Shown: positions 46,695-56,198 of the stretch, piece after piece | How the letters are laid out: each line of letters opens with the position of its first letter | How positions within the stretch are numbered: position 1 is the stretch's first letter | Assembly: GCA_025506515.1 (NCBI GenBank) | Contig: CM046447.1 | Location: 92,028,032 to 92,092,031, forward strand | Direction of reading: 5' to 3' | DNA from: Flaveria trinervia | Taxonomy: Eukaryota; Streptophyta; Magnoliopsida; Asterales; Asteraceae | DNA: 64,000 nucleotides | Notes under the pieces: generated by a model | Told to the model about the DNA's origin: nothing | Databases searched by the model: none | The model's input: the letters and a program-made list of their open reading frames with translations, nothing else | Position numbers and translations under genes: made by a program

Positions 46695-47500
46695 ATTTTA
46701 TTGCTAAATCATGTGATCTTAATTTTAATTATTCTGAACATGTTATTGTAAACATCTTAATTTTAGTTGATTTCCCTCACATAAAGGACCTTTAAGTGAA
46801 TTAATTCTAATTATAATTGGAATTTATTTATAAACGGAACACTCTAATAATATATTCAAATTATAATTCCGACAATTTCATCAAAACAAAATACTAAGAT
46901 CTTGAATTGAGACATTGTTTCCATTGAATTTGGTGAAGCAAATGAAGCGTATGAGGGTGTGAAAGACTTCGTTACTAAAGACCACAGTATGTGATTCTCA
47001 ATTGTTATTTTTAAACTTATCTTTTACATTGTCACACGTATGTACTATTAATTTTGCAAATATAATTAATAAAATGTATAAATACTTATAAAAAGAAGAA
47101 TAAAGGTATCATGTCATTATTTTACATTCCATTTCATTTACATGTTTACAAACAACACCAAATTTCAACTTCTTTATATTTGAGTTTCTCTATACTTTAA
47201 TTCATTTGTCATACGGTAATTCCCTAAAAAAAGATGGTTCATAACACATTGTGAAGTAACTAGGATTTGAAGTTGGTTTAAAAAAGTAAAATAGAGAGAT
47301 ATTAATGAAGTCAAATTAAGTGTTTCAGAAAAGCTATAGTAATTTATATAAATTAGAATATAAGATATTGATCAAATGAAATGTAGTTATGATGCGGTTA
47401 TCTAGTCACGTATTTGCAATCAAAGTTTTAAGAAGTTAGAAATGTTTAGATCAGTACCTTTTATTTTATAACAAATTTGTGTTACAAACTCAATATTTAT
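46695..47500. other. AT-rich intergenic DNA, no gene supported
   Basis: No conserved frame or repeat structure was recognised between the two MITEs. Confidence 0.5.
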
Positions 47501-47862
47501 TAGGGGTTGTTTAGCAGCCTCTTAATCAGCCTCTTAATGGTTTAGATGTCTGAATGGTTCAGTACTTAATGCTTTAGACTGTTTGTTTCGCGAGCACATG
47601 TCTGAATGATTAAGACATTTACCTTTGAATGGTTAAACATTATACTGATCATAAATGGTTAAGAGATCTAATGCTTAATGGTTAAGACATATTATTTGAA
47701 TTGGTTAGACATTTGTCTTTGAATAGTTAAACGATATACTACCTCTTAATGGTTCAGACCTCTTAATGGTTCAGATCTCTTAATGGTTTAGCACTTAATG
47801 GTTCAGACTTTTTATTGGTTCAGCACTCAATCATTTAGAAGTTGTCAAACAGCCCTTTAGTT
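47501..47862. mobile_element. hAT-like MITE with internal cttaatggttcag repeats
   Basis: Ends aggggttgtttagc and (reverse) aaagggctgtttgac form an imperfect inverted repeat (about 11 of 14). The inside is made of ~14-bp words such as cttaatggttcagac and ctgaatggtt, repeated at least a dozen times. There is no coding capacity. A clear 8-bp target duplication was not found, so the family is inferred from the ends and composition. Confidence 0.55.
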
Positions 47863-48279
47863 AAATAAAAGTGAACCTTGAATTAAGACATAATTACACG
47901 GTGGTCCCTATGGTTAGGCCCGATTTCACTTTTGGTCCCTAACTCTCTGAAATTACAAGGTTGGTCCAATACTTTCCACAAACGTACAACGATGGTCCTT
48001 GAAACGGATGGACGTCAACTTTGACTGTTAAATTTTTTTAGTGGCTAAAATACCCTTCCTCACCTGGATCTTCATCTTCCCATCCGACCCGCCACCACCT
48101 TCATCCACCACCATCATCGTCGCCTCCACCACCACGGCCACCTCCATCATCACGGGTGCTTCCTTGCGCAGGGATTTTGTTAGGACCTCCATTGTTTGAA
48201 TCAAAGGAAAACTTAGAAACCCTAGAAATGAAAACCCATAAATCAAGATGAGTGAAACCCTACTGTGGGTGGTAGGGTG

Positions 48280-48650
48280 CTGGTGGTGATGATGGTGAAG
48301 ATGTCGGTGATGGTAGTTGAAGATGGTGTTGGTGGTTGAAGGTTGTATGTGGTGGTGGTTGAAAGTTAAAGGTGGTGGTGGTGGTTGAAGTTTTCTGGTG
48401 GTGGTGGTTAAAGGTGGTGGTTGAAGGTTGAATGGTGGTGGTGGTTGAAGGTGGTGGTGGTGGTGGTGGTAGTGGTGGTGGTTGAAGGTTGAAGGTGATG
48501 ATGGTGGTTGAAGGTGAAGGTTGAGGTGGTGGTGATTGAAGGTTGAGGGTGGTGATTGAAGGTGAGGGTGGTGGTGATTGAAGGTTGAGGGTGGTGGTGA
48601 TTGAAGGTTGAGGTGGTGGTTAAGGTGGTGGGGTGGTGGTTGAAGGTAGA
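48280..48650. repeat. ggtggtggttgaagg minisatellite
   Basis: Degenerate tandem units of ggtggtgg plus (g)ttgaaggt or attgaaggttgagg, 10-25 bp long, fill this interval inside the Mutator-like MITE. On the minus strand they read as Thr/Asn/His-rich frames, for example the 110-codon frame at 48408-48740, which I regard as low-complexity read-through rather than a gene. Confidence 0.8.
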
Positions 48651-48827
48651 GACTTCAATGGTGATAGGAGAAGTAGTGTAGATGGAGAAGAAGAAAAGTG
48701 AAATGGGTATTTTTGTCATTTCACATGTACTTAACAACAATACTAACGTCTATCCGTTTCAGGGACCATCATTGTTACGTTTGTGCAAAGTATTTGACCA
48801 ACCTTGTAATTTTAAAGAGTCAGGGAC

Positions 48828-50024
48828 TGTTGCTACACAAATCTTAGTCAAGAGATTAAGACTTAGGAGCAATGCAAGAATGGGGTTGCTACCAGGGATC
48901 AGGCTGGAACTTGGCCTTGACTTTGACCGTTGGGAAGCAGGATGCGACTGGGCTTGGTTTCGGCTGAACGGAATGTCAAAGATCAGGCTGGAACTTGGTC
49001 TGGACTTTGGCTGACGGGAGGTTGTTAGGAAGTGAGTTGCATCTGGGCTTGGCTTTGGCTGAGAAGAGTATCTATGAGACAAAAACAACACAGTGAGCCT
49101 CGCCTCGTGCAGAAAGGGTTTTCCCCCCGAGACCACACTCCGGCGTGAGAATAAGTATATGTATTGAGAGAACTTGAAGGGAAAGATTAGTAAGTGATTG
49201 GTTTGTAGTAAGAATGTTCTCAGAATGTCTTCTACTTGTGGAATGAAAGAGGTATTTATAGTGCTGATGTATGAGAACAAAATATGACATGGTTCTATTC
49301 TCGGAAGCTTGTGGTCAACGATCTGAGACTGAAATCCCCTAGCCAGGGGTTTTATACCTTTCTGGTGCAAAGGGTTTCTGACTGGCATTAATGTAATTTG
49401 TCTTTGTAGTTGACTTGGGAATTTTGGGGGTTGCTCTGACCTCTATCGATGTTTTGGCTTTATTCGTTTTGTCATCTTGTGTTTCTTTCTTATTCTCTTG
49501 TAACCAATAAATGACTTCCTTGGTTACCACGTTTGCCTTGTTTCGGGCCTTTCATAAAGATCTTCTGAGTGTCATAGGTGAAATAAATTGTCTCGTGTCT
49601 TTGAGCCAAGTACCCAGCTACGGCTTGGGCTTATTCTGTAAGTGAATTGAACTTGGCGACCACGGATGGGCTTATTTCATACGTGAATTGAACTTGGCGA
49701 CTGCGGCTGGGGCTCGCGGCTCTTGGCGAACCGCGGTTGGGCTTCCTGTGTGTACCGCGGCTGGGCTTGCGGCACTGGGTGACCGCGGCTGGGCTCGAGG
49801 CCCTGGGGTACCACGGCTGGGCTTGCGGCACTGGGTGAACCGCGGCTGGGATCGAGGCCCTGGGGTATCGCGGCTGGGGCTTGCGGCCCTGGCATATCGC
49901 GGCTGGGGCTTGCGGCCCTGGATGAACCGCGGTTGGGCTCGCGGCCCTGGCGAGCCGCGGCTTGACTTGCAGCCCAAGCATTATTCTGATCTTTCCTTGG
50001 CTCGGTTAGGGTGACACCCCTTCA
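48828..50024 (-). repeat. Left LTR (3' LTR on the minus strand) of the Tat-like element
   Basis: 1197 bp. It shares 'caaatcttagtcaagagatt' and 'gatcaggctggaacttggcc' with the right LTR, and likewise the GC-rich minisatellite (49690-49975). It is shorter than the right LTR mainly because of fewer minisatellite units. TATA-like sequence (minus strand ctataaata) occurs near 49255. Confidence 0.93.
49690..49975. repeat. CCGCGG-rich 29-bp minisatellite in the left LTR
   Basis: Units like gaaccgcggctgggcttgcg+gcactgggt repeat with variants (atcgcggctgggg, ctcgaggccctggggtacc). Each has a CCGCGG or close core. The segment is far more GC-rich than the rest of the window. A 29-bp period shifts frame each unit, which explains the overlapping Pro/Arg/Ala-rich frames on the minus strand; none is a real gene. 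Confidence 0.88.
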
Positions 50025-50110
50025 TGTCCCCCAGTCCAATGTCATGATACCAATCATGTCATTGGAATAATAATTACTTTGCTTCTTTGCCGGCTATACT
50101 TTTCTGACAT

Positions 50111-51073
50111 TTGACTAATGTGACTAACTTTCACCGATCAAACTCCTTGTCATCAAAACCTTGTCAACTCCCTGCCTCGAGTTACGGGTTTATCTACATC
50201 AATCGCCCCCTTGGTGACTTTGATAAAGGGAAAACAGATGCTTCTTCTGAGGATATTAACTTGAATGTGGAGGAAAAATTTGTTCCCGACTGGGATTTGA
50301 CTAATGGAACTACCTTTGAATCTCCGGAGTCGTGTAAGGACTTTATATTCGCGTCTCGCACGCCTGCTAAGTTTTACCGTGGGGAAGGTCTGAAAAACAA
50401 AGAATTATCGAACGCTGGTTGTTTGCCCGTGGTGAATAGTTTATTATCTTTTGTTGAGATTCATGGTCATTGGGTTGATGGTGTCAATGAGATTCGTGAT
50501 CTCAAGAAGCAAGTGTCAAAATTAGAGGTTGAGAACGCGTCCCTCAAGTCTCGTTGTAATGTGTCTGAGCTTGCTAAAGAAAAACTTACTCGAGATCTCA
50601 ATGGTGCCCAGGAGGAGCTTTGTATTCAACATATTGCAGTGAAAAAACTTTCTTTGGATTTGAAGGATAATAAAATGGCTTCTGAAAGTCGCATTGCTAG
50701 CCTTGAGGAGCGAGTAGCTCATTTTACGACTGAGAGGAAATGGATCATCTCGGATGGTGTCGGTTTGGCTTTTAATAAGATACGCAATAGTGATGAGTTT
50801 CTTGATGCTTTGGCCAGGATCAACAGTCTTTCAGACAAGGTGGGGTACAATGCGGGTCTGTTGGATGGAGCTCGCCTTGCTGTAGAGGGCAAGAAACCCG
50901 AGGAAGCCAAGAATTTTGACAAAAATGCATTGAAGAAACTACGAGCTGAATCTGATTGCTTTGATAAAGCTATTTTTCCCATGGTTGAGACTATTGCTTT
51001 TATGCGCGATTCGAGCATTGAGGAAATCAATTCGTTCCTGGACCCTCCAGTTGAAGACCCTGCTCGTGTTTAG
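50111..51073 (+). CDS. Antisense accessory ORF of the Tat-like element: coiled-coil protein fragment
   Basis: A 320-codon open frame runs on the strand opposite to the element, next to its 3' LTR. It has no early in-frame ATG (the first codon of the open stretch is TTG), so the N-terminus is probably lost or joined by splicing. Residues VPDWDLTNGTTF, ESPESCKDFIF and SLLSFVEIHG (about 57-117) fit the pattern of the 'putative gypsy-type transposon' proteins common in plant Tat elements. A long coiled coil follows (about 124-210; LKKQVSKLEVENASLKSRC). The C-terminus is charged and ends EDPARV. Function is unknown; the family assignment is from memory of the pattern. Confidence 0.6.
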   Translation: MTNVTNFHRSNSLSSKPCQLPASSYGFIYINRPLGDFDKGKTDASSEDINLNVEEKFVPDWDLTNGTTFESPESCKDFIFASRTPAKFYRGEGLKNKELSNAGCLPVVNSLLSFVEIHGHWVDGVNEIRDLKKQVSKLEVENASLKSRCNVSELAKEKLTRDLNGAQEELCIQHIAVKKLSLDLKDNKMASESRIASLEERVAHFTTERKWIISDGVGLAFNKIRNSDEFLDALARINSLSDKVGYNAGLLDGARLAVEGKKPEEAKNFDKNALKKLRAESDCFDKAIFPMVETIAFMRDSSIEEINSFLDPPVEDPARV

Positions 51074-51267
51074 CTAGTTTATCTTTGGGTGTTGTTTTTG
51101 TATTTGTATCAATCTTGTACTCGACTTTATGTTGTCTCTTTTTGTAATGGTATTTAAACTTTGGCACCCTATATGTATGCTTTTAAATCGTGCTTGGTCA
51201 TTGGGTTTGCTCGACTTTCTTTACTGCAACTTGGTTCTTGACTTAATATCTTCTGCACATAAGTACA

Positions 51268-51345
51268 CATGGGTTCGGTCGCGGCTCGTGACTTCGGCCG
51301 CGATTCTAACTTTGGCTGTGACTCGTAACTTCGGCCGCGACGCTG
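51268..51345. repeat. Short GC-richer tandem repeat (cggccgcga/cgtgacttcgg)
   Basis: 'cgcggctcgtgacttcggcc' and 'ctgtgactcgtaacttcggc' are two to three imperfect units about 35-40 bp apart, just downstream of the antisense ORF. The words recur at 53828-53850 after the 33-bp array (gtcgcggctcgtaac), as if the arrays once shared flanks. Confidence 0.45.
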
Positions 51346-51429
51346 ACTTTACTTTATCGTTCTGACATTGTTAATGCCAACTTTTCGTACCATTGCTTTT
51401 CTACGGCTATCACCAACTGACTTTTTAAT

Positions 51430-51840
51430 ACCATACGTCCACTTTTGACATTGTTAACCCCGATTGGACTTGACTATGGAACTATTCTTGAGAACACCTG
51501 AATTATGCAGGGAGTTTATTTTTTGTCTCTTGCTCTAGCCAAGATTAACTATGGCAAAAGTTTGAGAAATAAACAAATGTTGAACGTTGGGTGCTACGTA
51601 GTTATGAATGGTTTTTTTTTCTTTCATAGAGATTCATGGTTGTTAGATAAAATGCATTAAAGAAATGAGAGAGCTTAGAAAATAGTTGTATGAGTTGAAA
51701 GATAAGAATACATCTCTTCGATCTCGTTGTGACTAAGCCAAGAAAGAACAAGAGAAACTCACCTGGGACCTGAGTGAGGTACTAGAAGATCACTCGATTA
51801 AGTAACATGTTTGCTAGAGACATTATTTGCTCAAATATAA
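51430..51840 (+). pseudogene. Decayed second copy of the antisense coiled-coil ORF
   Basis: In shifting frames with stops this encodes NPDWDL-like, ELCREFIF, FIEIHG, EMRELRK and YELKDKNTSLRSRCD. These match, in order, VPDWDL, SCKDFIF, FVEIHG, EIRDLKK and LEVENASLKSRC of the ORF at 50111-51073. It is therefore an old tandem duplicate of the middle of that gene, beyond repair (many stops). Confidence 0.7.
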
Positions 51841-52129
51841 GTAAGTATTTTAGTTGATTTCAAACTATTTACTCAAACATGGTTGAGCAAAATTTGATCT
51901 TGTAGCACTTTCTATCTAAATGTGATCGGGCGTTTGGACTAACTCATATATCGAAATTAGTTTCCTTTGATTTTTTTAGCTCAAACATGGTTGATTCAAA
52001 TGATTTCAAGTTATCAGCTCTAACGCGGTTGAGTGATTCAAATGACTTCAACCTTATCTACCCAGGAATGGTTGGGTGATCATCATTTTCATGGTCATTG
52101 ACTTAGACCTGGCTGAGTTTTTTGAATGC

Positions 52130-52755
52130 ATTATTTGCCCAAGCATCGTTAGGCAATTCAACTTATATCATGATTGCAACTCAAGCATGATTTATTCATT
52201 TGGTTGCTTTTAACATCATCTACAAAGCTTGGTAACTTGCTTGATTACATATAGTTACTAACTCAAAATAAGTGTGCTTACTTTTAACATCATATACCCA
52301 AGCCTAGTTACTTGCTTGGTCATATCGTTACAGAACTCGAACATGATTTACTTGTTTGCTTGTAACATCATATACTCAAGCTTGGTTACTTTCTTGATTT
52401 CATGGTTATTAACACATATATGATTGAGTTACTTGGTTGCTTGTAACATCATCTACTCAAGCTTGGTTATTTGCCTGATTTCATAGTTATTAACATAGAT
52501 ATGATTGAGTTACTTGGTTGCTTGTAACATCATCTAGTCAAGCTTGGTTATTTGCTTGATTTCATAGTTGTTAACATAGATATGATTGAGTTGCTTGGTT
52601 GCTTGTAACATCATCTACTCAAGCCTGGCTACTTGCTTAATTTCATGGTTACTAAAAACTCAAATCATAATTAAGTTACTTTGGTTGCATTTAATACTAT
52701 CTACCCAAGCATGGTGGGTGATTTAATTAATTGCTTTCAAAGTTGTCGACCAAGA
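52130..52755. repeat. 75-81-bp tandem array
   Basis: About seven units share 'ggttgcttgtaacatcat', then 'actcaagcttggttacttg' and 'tgattgagtt'. The start of 'cttgtaac' or 'cttttaac' is at 52206, 52281, 52359, 52440, 52521 and 52602, giving periods of 75, 78, 81, 81 and 81 bp. Weaker relatives ('actcaaacatggttgag') extend back to about 51820. Every period is a multiple of three, but I found no long open frame on either strand. Confidence 0.85.
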
Positions 52756-53159
52756 TGTGGTAAGTATGATTTATATCTATGGAAAAATATGTACTATCTA
52801 TGGAAAAATATGTGGTAAGTATGATTTAATTTCTTTCAGTGTTGTTTACTTAGATATAACATCTATGGAAAAATATGTACTATCTATGAGTGTCTTCCCT
52901 CCATGGATTCAGGTTTGCTAAATCATAACGTGCCAATTTTAGTGGATTTATCGGAGGCAGCATACTCGAGTTTCATATAACAAACTAGAAATAGGATTGA
53001 TTAGCTGGAATCAAACTAGAGGATTAAGAGATGGAACTGGCATTCTTGCATTGAATCCATTGAGCCGTGACTCGGCCAAAACCAACGAGATGTTAGGTTC
53101 ATTTAATTTTTATTCAAAGTCAACACTAGATGCAAATCACCGCATGATGCAGTTCAGCA

Positions 53160-53818
53160 CCAGCTCTATCTAGCCACCATCTGTGGCTTAACACAACCAA
53201 AGCTCACATCAGCCAAATCTCAGTATCAACTGAAGCTTACACTAGCCGAATCTCAGCACCAGTTGTAGCTCACACCAGCTGCAGTTGAGCACCAGCCAAA
53301 TCTTAGCACCATCTGAAGCTTGCACTAGTCGTATGTCAACACTAGCTGTAGCTCACACCAGCCACATCTCAGTACAAGCTGAAGCTTACACCAGCCACAT
53401 CTTAGTACCAGCTGAAGCTTACAGCAGCCGAATCTTAGCACTAGCTGAAGCTCACACCAGCCACATCTCAGTACCAACTGAAGCTTACACTAGCCGAATC
53501 TTAGCACTAGTTGCAGGTCACACCAGCTGCAACTGAGCACCAGCCAAATCTCAACACCACCTGAAGCTTACACTAGCCGAATCTCAACACTAGCTGAAGC
53601 TCACACCAGCCGCATCTCAGTATCAGCTGGAGCTTACACCAGCCGCATCTCAGTACCAGCGGAAGCTTACACTAGCCGAATCTCAACACTAGCTGAAGCT
53701 CACACCAGCCACATCTCATTACCAGCTGAAGCTTACACAAGCCACATCTCAGTACTAGTTAAAGCTTACACCAGCCAAATCTCAACACTAGCTGAAGCTC
53801 ACACCAGTCGCATCTCGT
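53160..53818. repeat. 33-bp tandem array encoding an 11-residue repeat
   Basis: About 20 units of ctgaagctcacaccagccac+atctcagtaccag and variants (cttacactagccgaatc). The 33-bp period keeps one plus-strand frame open at 53285-53536, giving LAEAHTSHISV-type 11-residue repeats. Flanks are not coding, so a real protein is uncertain. On the element's minus strand the same array lies in the 5' part of the internal region, where gag would be expected. Confidence 0.85.
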
Positions 53819-53829
53819 AACCCTTTAGT

Positions 53830-54769
53830 CGCGGCTCGTAACGTTCAGCCGTGGAAAATCGCCTCACATCTTGTTAGATCTGAGTTTGACTAAGGAACCA
53901 GGTTTAGCTTCGGTTGGTTAATTGGTTATGATCTAGGGTGAACGAGGCTGGCTCAACGGAACTATGTTTGGAAGAAAGGATGCGGGTCTCGGTGTTGAGT
54001 GTTGAAGTGGGTGAGAAAGTGTATGAGTGTTTCAAAGCTATTTAGGTTGGATGGTTGTTCGAGGCTATAGGCGAAATGGTTACATAGAATAAAGTCTGAT
54101 GATTCCCATTTGTTTTCTAAAACATTTGTGATGAGAAAACGTAGCCATTATCTTTCACATCTTTTGTTTTGTATATTTTGCACTTCTATTATGTATGATA
54201 CAGGCAAAGCAATCAAACAAGCTATTAAGTTGTACATGAGCTGAGCTGTAAACTAGTTATCATGAGGAAAAAGTGGTCATATTAAGTTTTCAAAGAAAGA
54301 GAGTGTGATAAGTTTTCCTAAAAAATATATCTAACATATCTATTTTTTGTTGTCTTAAATGCTTCCCATGTATTCATTTAGTTCAAACCTACGTACATAC
54401 ATGAAATGAAACTTAAATGCATTACCCAAGTTGTTTTTACATTCCTTCTGTGTTTATACCCATATGAGAAATACAAGTGATATGAGTAATATATGACATG
54501 TAGAATATAACCATGAAAATATTTCGGATATGCATTGGTACGCTAAATCTAAAGATTTAGAGCATTCATAGTGAAGAGAATGTGAGATTTGAAACCCATT
54601 AAAACGAGTCGTGTATACGACATAAACACTATTAAAGTTTTTATGCAGATAGTAAGAGTTTAGAACCTAAAACTTGGAGCCATATCGATAGGTCGTGGTG
54701 TCTCGTGCAGAACACAAGAACACCAATCTAGCCGTTGTAAGAGAGCACGAAACCTATTTTGTTTTCGTC
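53830..54769. other. Leader region of the Tat-like element, no gene supported
   Basis: This lies between the 33-bp array and the PBS. It is AT-rich with no gag-like motif on the minus strand. A word 'agagcattcatagtgaagag' near 54560 recalls MITE ends seen in the first kilobase of the window, but no element could be delimited. Confidence 0.45.
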
Positions 54770-54784
54770 CCACGGATGGCGCCA
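54770..54784 (-). promoter_or_regulatory. Primer-binding site of the Tat-like element
   Basis: The minus strand reads TGGCGCCATCCGTGG two bases after the LTR end. Plant Tat/Athila-type elements typically have TGGCGCCG(T)... here, so this supports both the minus orientation and the lineage. Confidence 0.7.
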
Positions 54785-54786
54785 AA

Positions 54787-56135
54787 TGTTGCTACGCAAA
54801 TCTTAGTCAAGAGATTAAGACTTAGGAGCAGTGCAAGAATGGGGTTGCTACCAGGGATCAGGCTGGAACTTGGCCTTGACTTTGACCGTTGGGAAGCAGG
54901 ATGCGGCTGGGCTTGGTTTCGGCTGAACAGAATGTCAAAGATCAGGCTGGAACTTGGTTTGGACTTTGGCTGATGGGAGGTCGTCAGGAAGTGTGTTGCA
55001 GCTGGGCTTGACTTTGGCTGAGAAGAGTATCTGCGAGACAAAAACAACACCGTGAGCCTCGCCTCGGGCAGAAAGGGTTTCCCCCCCGAGACCACACTCC
55101 GGCGTGAGAATAAGTATATTTATTAAGAGAACTTGAAGGGAAAGATTAGTAAGTGATTGGTTTGTAGTGAGAATGTTCTCAGAATGTCTTCTACCTGTGG
55201 AATGAAAGAGGTATTTATAGTGTTGGTGTATGGGAACAAAATATGACATGGTTCTATTCTCGGAAGCTTGTGGTCGACGATCTGAGACTGAAATCCCCTA
55301 GCCAGGGGTTTTATACCTTTCTGGTGCAAAGGGTTTCTGACTGACATTAATGTAATTTGTCTTTGTAGTTGACTTGGGAATTTTGGGGGCTGCTCTGACC
55401 TCTGCCAATGTTTTGGCTTTATTTGTTTTGTCATCTTGTGTTTCTTTCTTATTCTCTTGTAACCAATGAATGGCTTCCTTGGTTACCACGTTTGCCTTGT
55501 TCGGGCCTTTCATAAAGATCTTCTGAGTGTCATAGGTGAGATAAATTGTTACGTGTCTTTGAGCCAAGTACCCAGCCGCGGCTTGGGCTTATTCTGTAAG
55601 TGAATTGAACTTGGCGACCACGGATGTGGCTTATTTCGTAAGTGAATTGAACTTGGTGACCGCGGCTGGGGCTCGCGGCTGGCTTCCTGGGCGTACCGCG
55701 GCTGGGCTTGCGACACTGGGTGAACCGCGGCTGGGCTCGAGCCCTAGGGTATCGCGGCTGGGCTTGCGGCACTGGGTGAACCGCGGCTGGGCTTGCGGCA
55801 CTGGGGGAACCGCGGCTGGGCTTGCGGCACTGGGTGAACCGCGGCTGGGCTTGCGGCACTGGTGAACCGCGGCTTGGCTCGAGGCCCTGTGGTACCATGG
55901 CTAGGCTTGCGACACTGGGTGAACCGCGGCTGGGCTCGAGGCCCTAGGGTATCGCGGCTGGGCTTGCGGCCCTGGCGTATCGCGGCTGGGGCTTGCGGCC
56001 CTGGATGAACCGCGGTTGGGTTCGCGGCCCTGGCGAGCCGCGGCTTGACTTGCAGCCCTGGCGAGCCGCGGCTTGACTTGCAGCGCAAGCATTATCCCGA
56101 TCTTTCCTTGACTCGGTTAGGGTGACATCCCTTCA
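54787..56135 (-). repeat. Right LTR (5' LTR on the minus strand) of the Tat-like element
   Basis: 1349 bp, ending ...GACATCCCTTCA followed by GGGAC. It closely matches the left LTR outside the minisatellite (55660-56090). Its inner end is fixed by the PBS two bases away. Confidence 0.93.
55660..56090. repeat. CCGCGG-rich 29-bp minisatellite in the right LTR (expanded)
   Basis: This is the same unit as in the left LTR but a longer array. Starts of 'gaaccgcgg' at 55778, 55807 and 55836 give an exact 29-bp period in the centre. The array is about 145 bp longer than in the left LTR and accounts for most of the LTR length difference. Confidence 0.88.
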
Positions 56136-56198
56136 GGGACTAAAAATGAAATCGAGTCTAACCATATGAACCGCCCGTATAATTAAATCTTGAATTAA

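Larger units (their letters stand above)
48828..56135 (-). mobile_element. Tat-like non-autonomous LTR retrotransposon (LARD-type)
   Basis: LTRs at 48828-50024 and 54787-56135 both begin TGTTGCTAC and end CCCTTCA (plus strand). They are flanked by a perfect GGGAC duplication (48823-48827 and 56136-56140). Next to the right LTR, the minus strand has the PBS TGGCGCCATCCGTGG, of the type used by Tat/Ogre and Athila Ty3 elements, so the element reads on the minus strand. The 4.76 kb internal region shows no gag, protease, RT or integrase. It holds a plus-strand coiled-coil ORF, a decayed copy of it, and two tandem arrays. Tat elements are known to carry extra, sometimes antisense, ORFs near the 3' LTR, which fits this placement. 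Confidence 0.85.
47877..56198. mobile_element. Mutator-like MITE with 10-bp TSD, split by an LTR element
   Basis: A perfect 10-bp duplication CTTGAATTAA flanks the element (47877-47886 and 56189-56198). Its inverted ends extend about 150 bp or more: the left 'ggtccctatggttaggccc' text (47900 onward) is mirrored by 48700-48827 and continues, after the inserted LTR element, at 56141-56188. Without the insertion it is about 1 kb. The interior (48050-48660) has a cctcc/ccacc segment and a long ggtggtggttgaagg repeat. The length of the TSD and of the inverted ends suggests a Mutator-type origin; there is no transposase. Confidence 0.75.

Noticed and set aside
48408..48740. 110-codon Thr/Asn/His-rich ORF
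   Set aside because: Pure low-complexity translation of the ggtggtggttgaagg repeat inside a MITE.
49631..49981. Proline/arginine/alanine-rich minus-strand ORFs at 49.6-50.0 kb and 55.5-56.1 kb
   Set aside because: They are read-through of the 29-bp minisatellite in all three frames. The period is not a multiple of three and the frames have no conserved domain.
53160..53818. CRISPR-like regular repeats
   Set aside because: The 33-bp and 81-bp arrays are contiguous tandem repeats without unique spacers, in a plant nuclear transposon.
54695..54973. 92-codon ORF resembling one at 48682-49014
   Set aside because: The similarity is simply because both lie in the paired LTRs of the Tat-like element.
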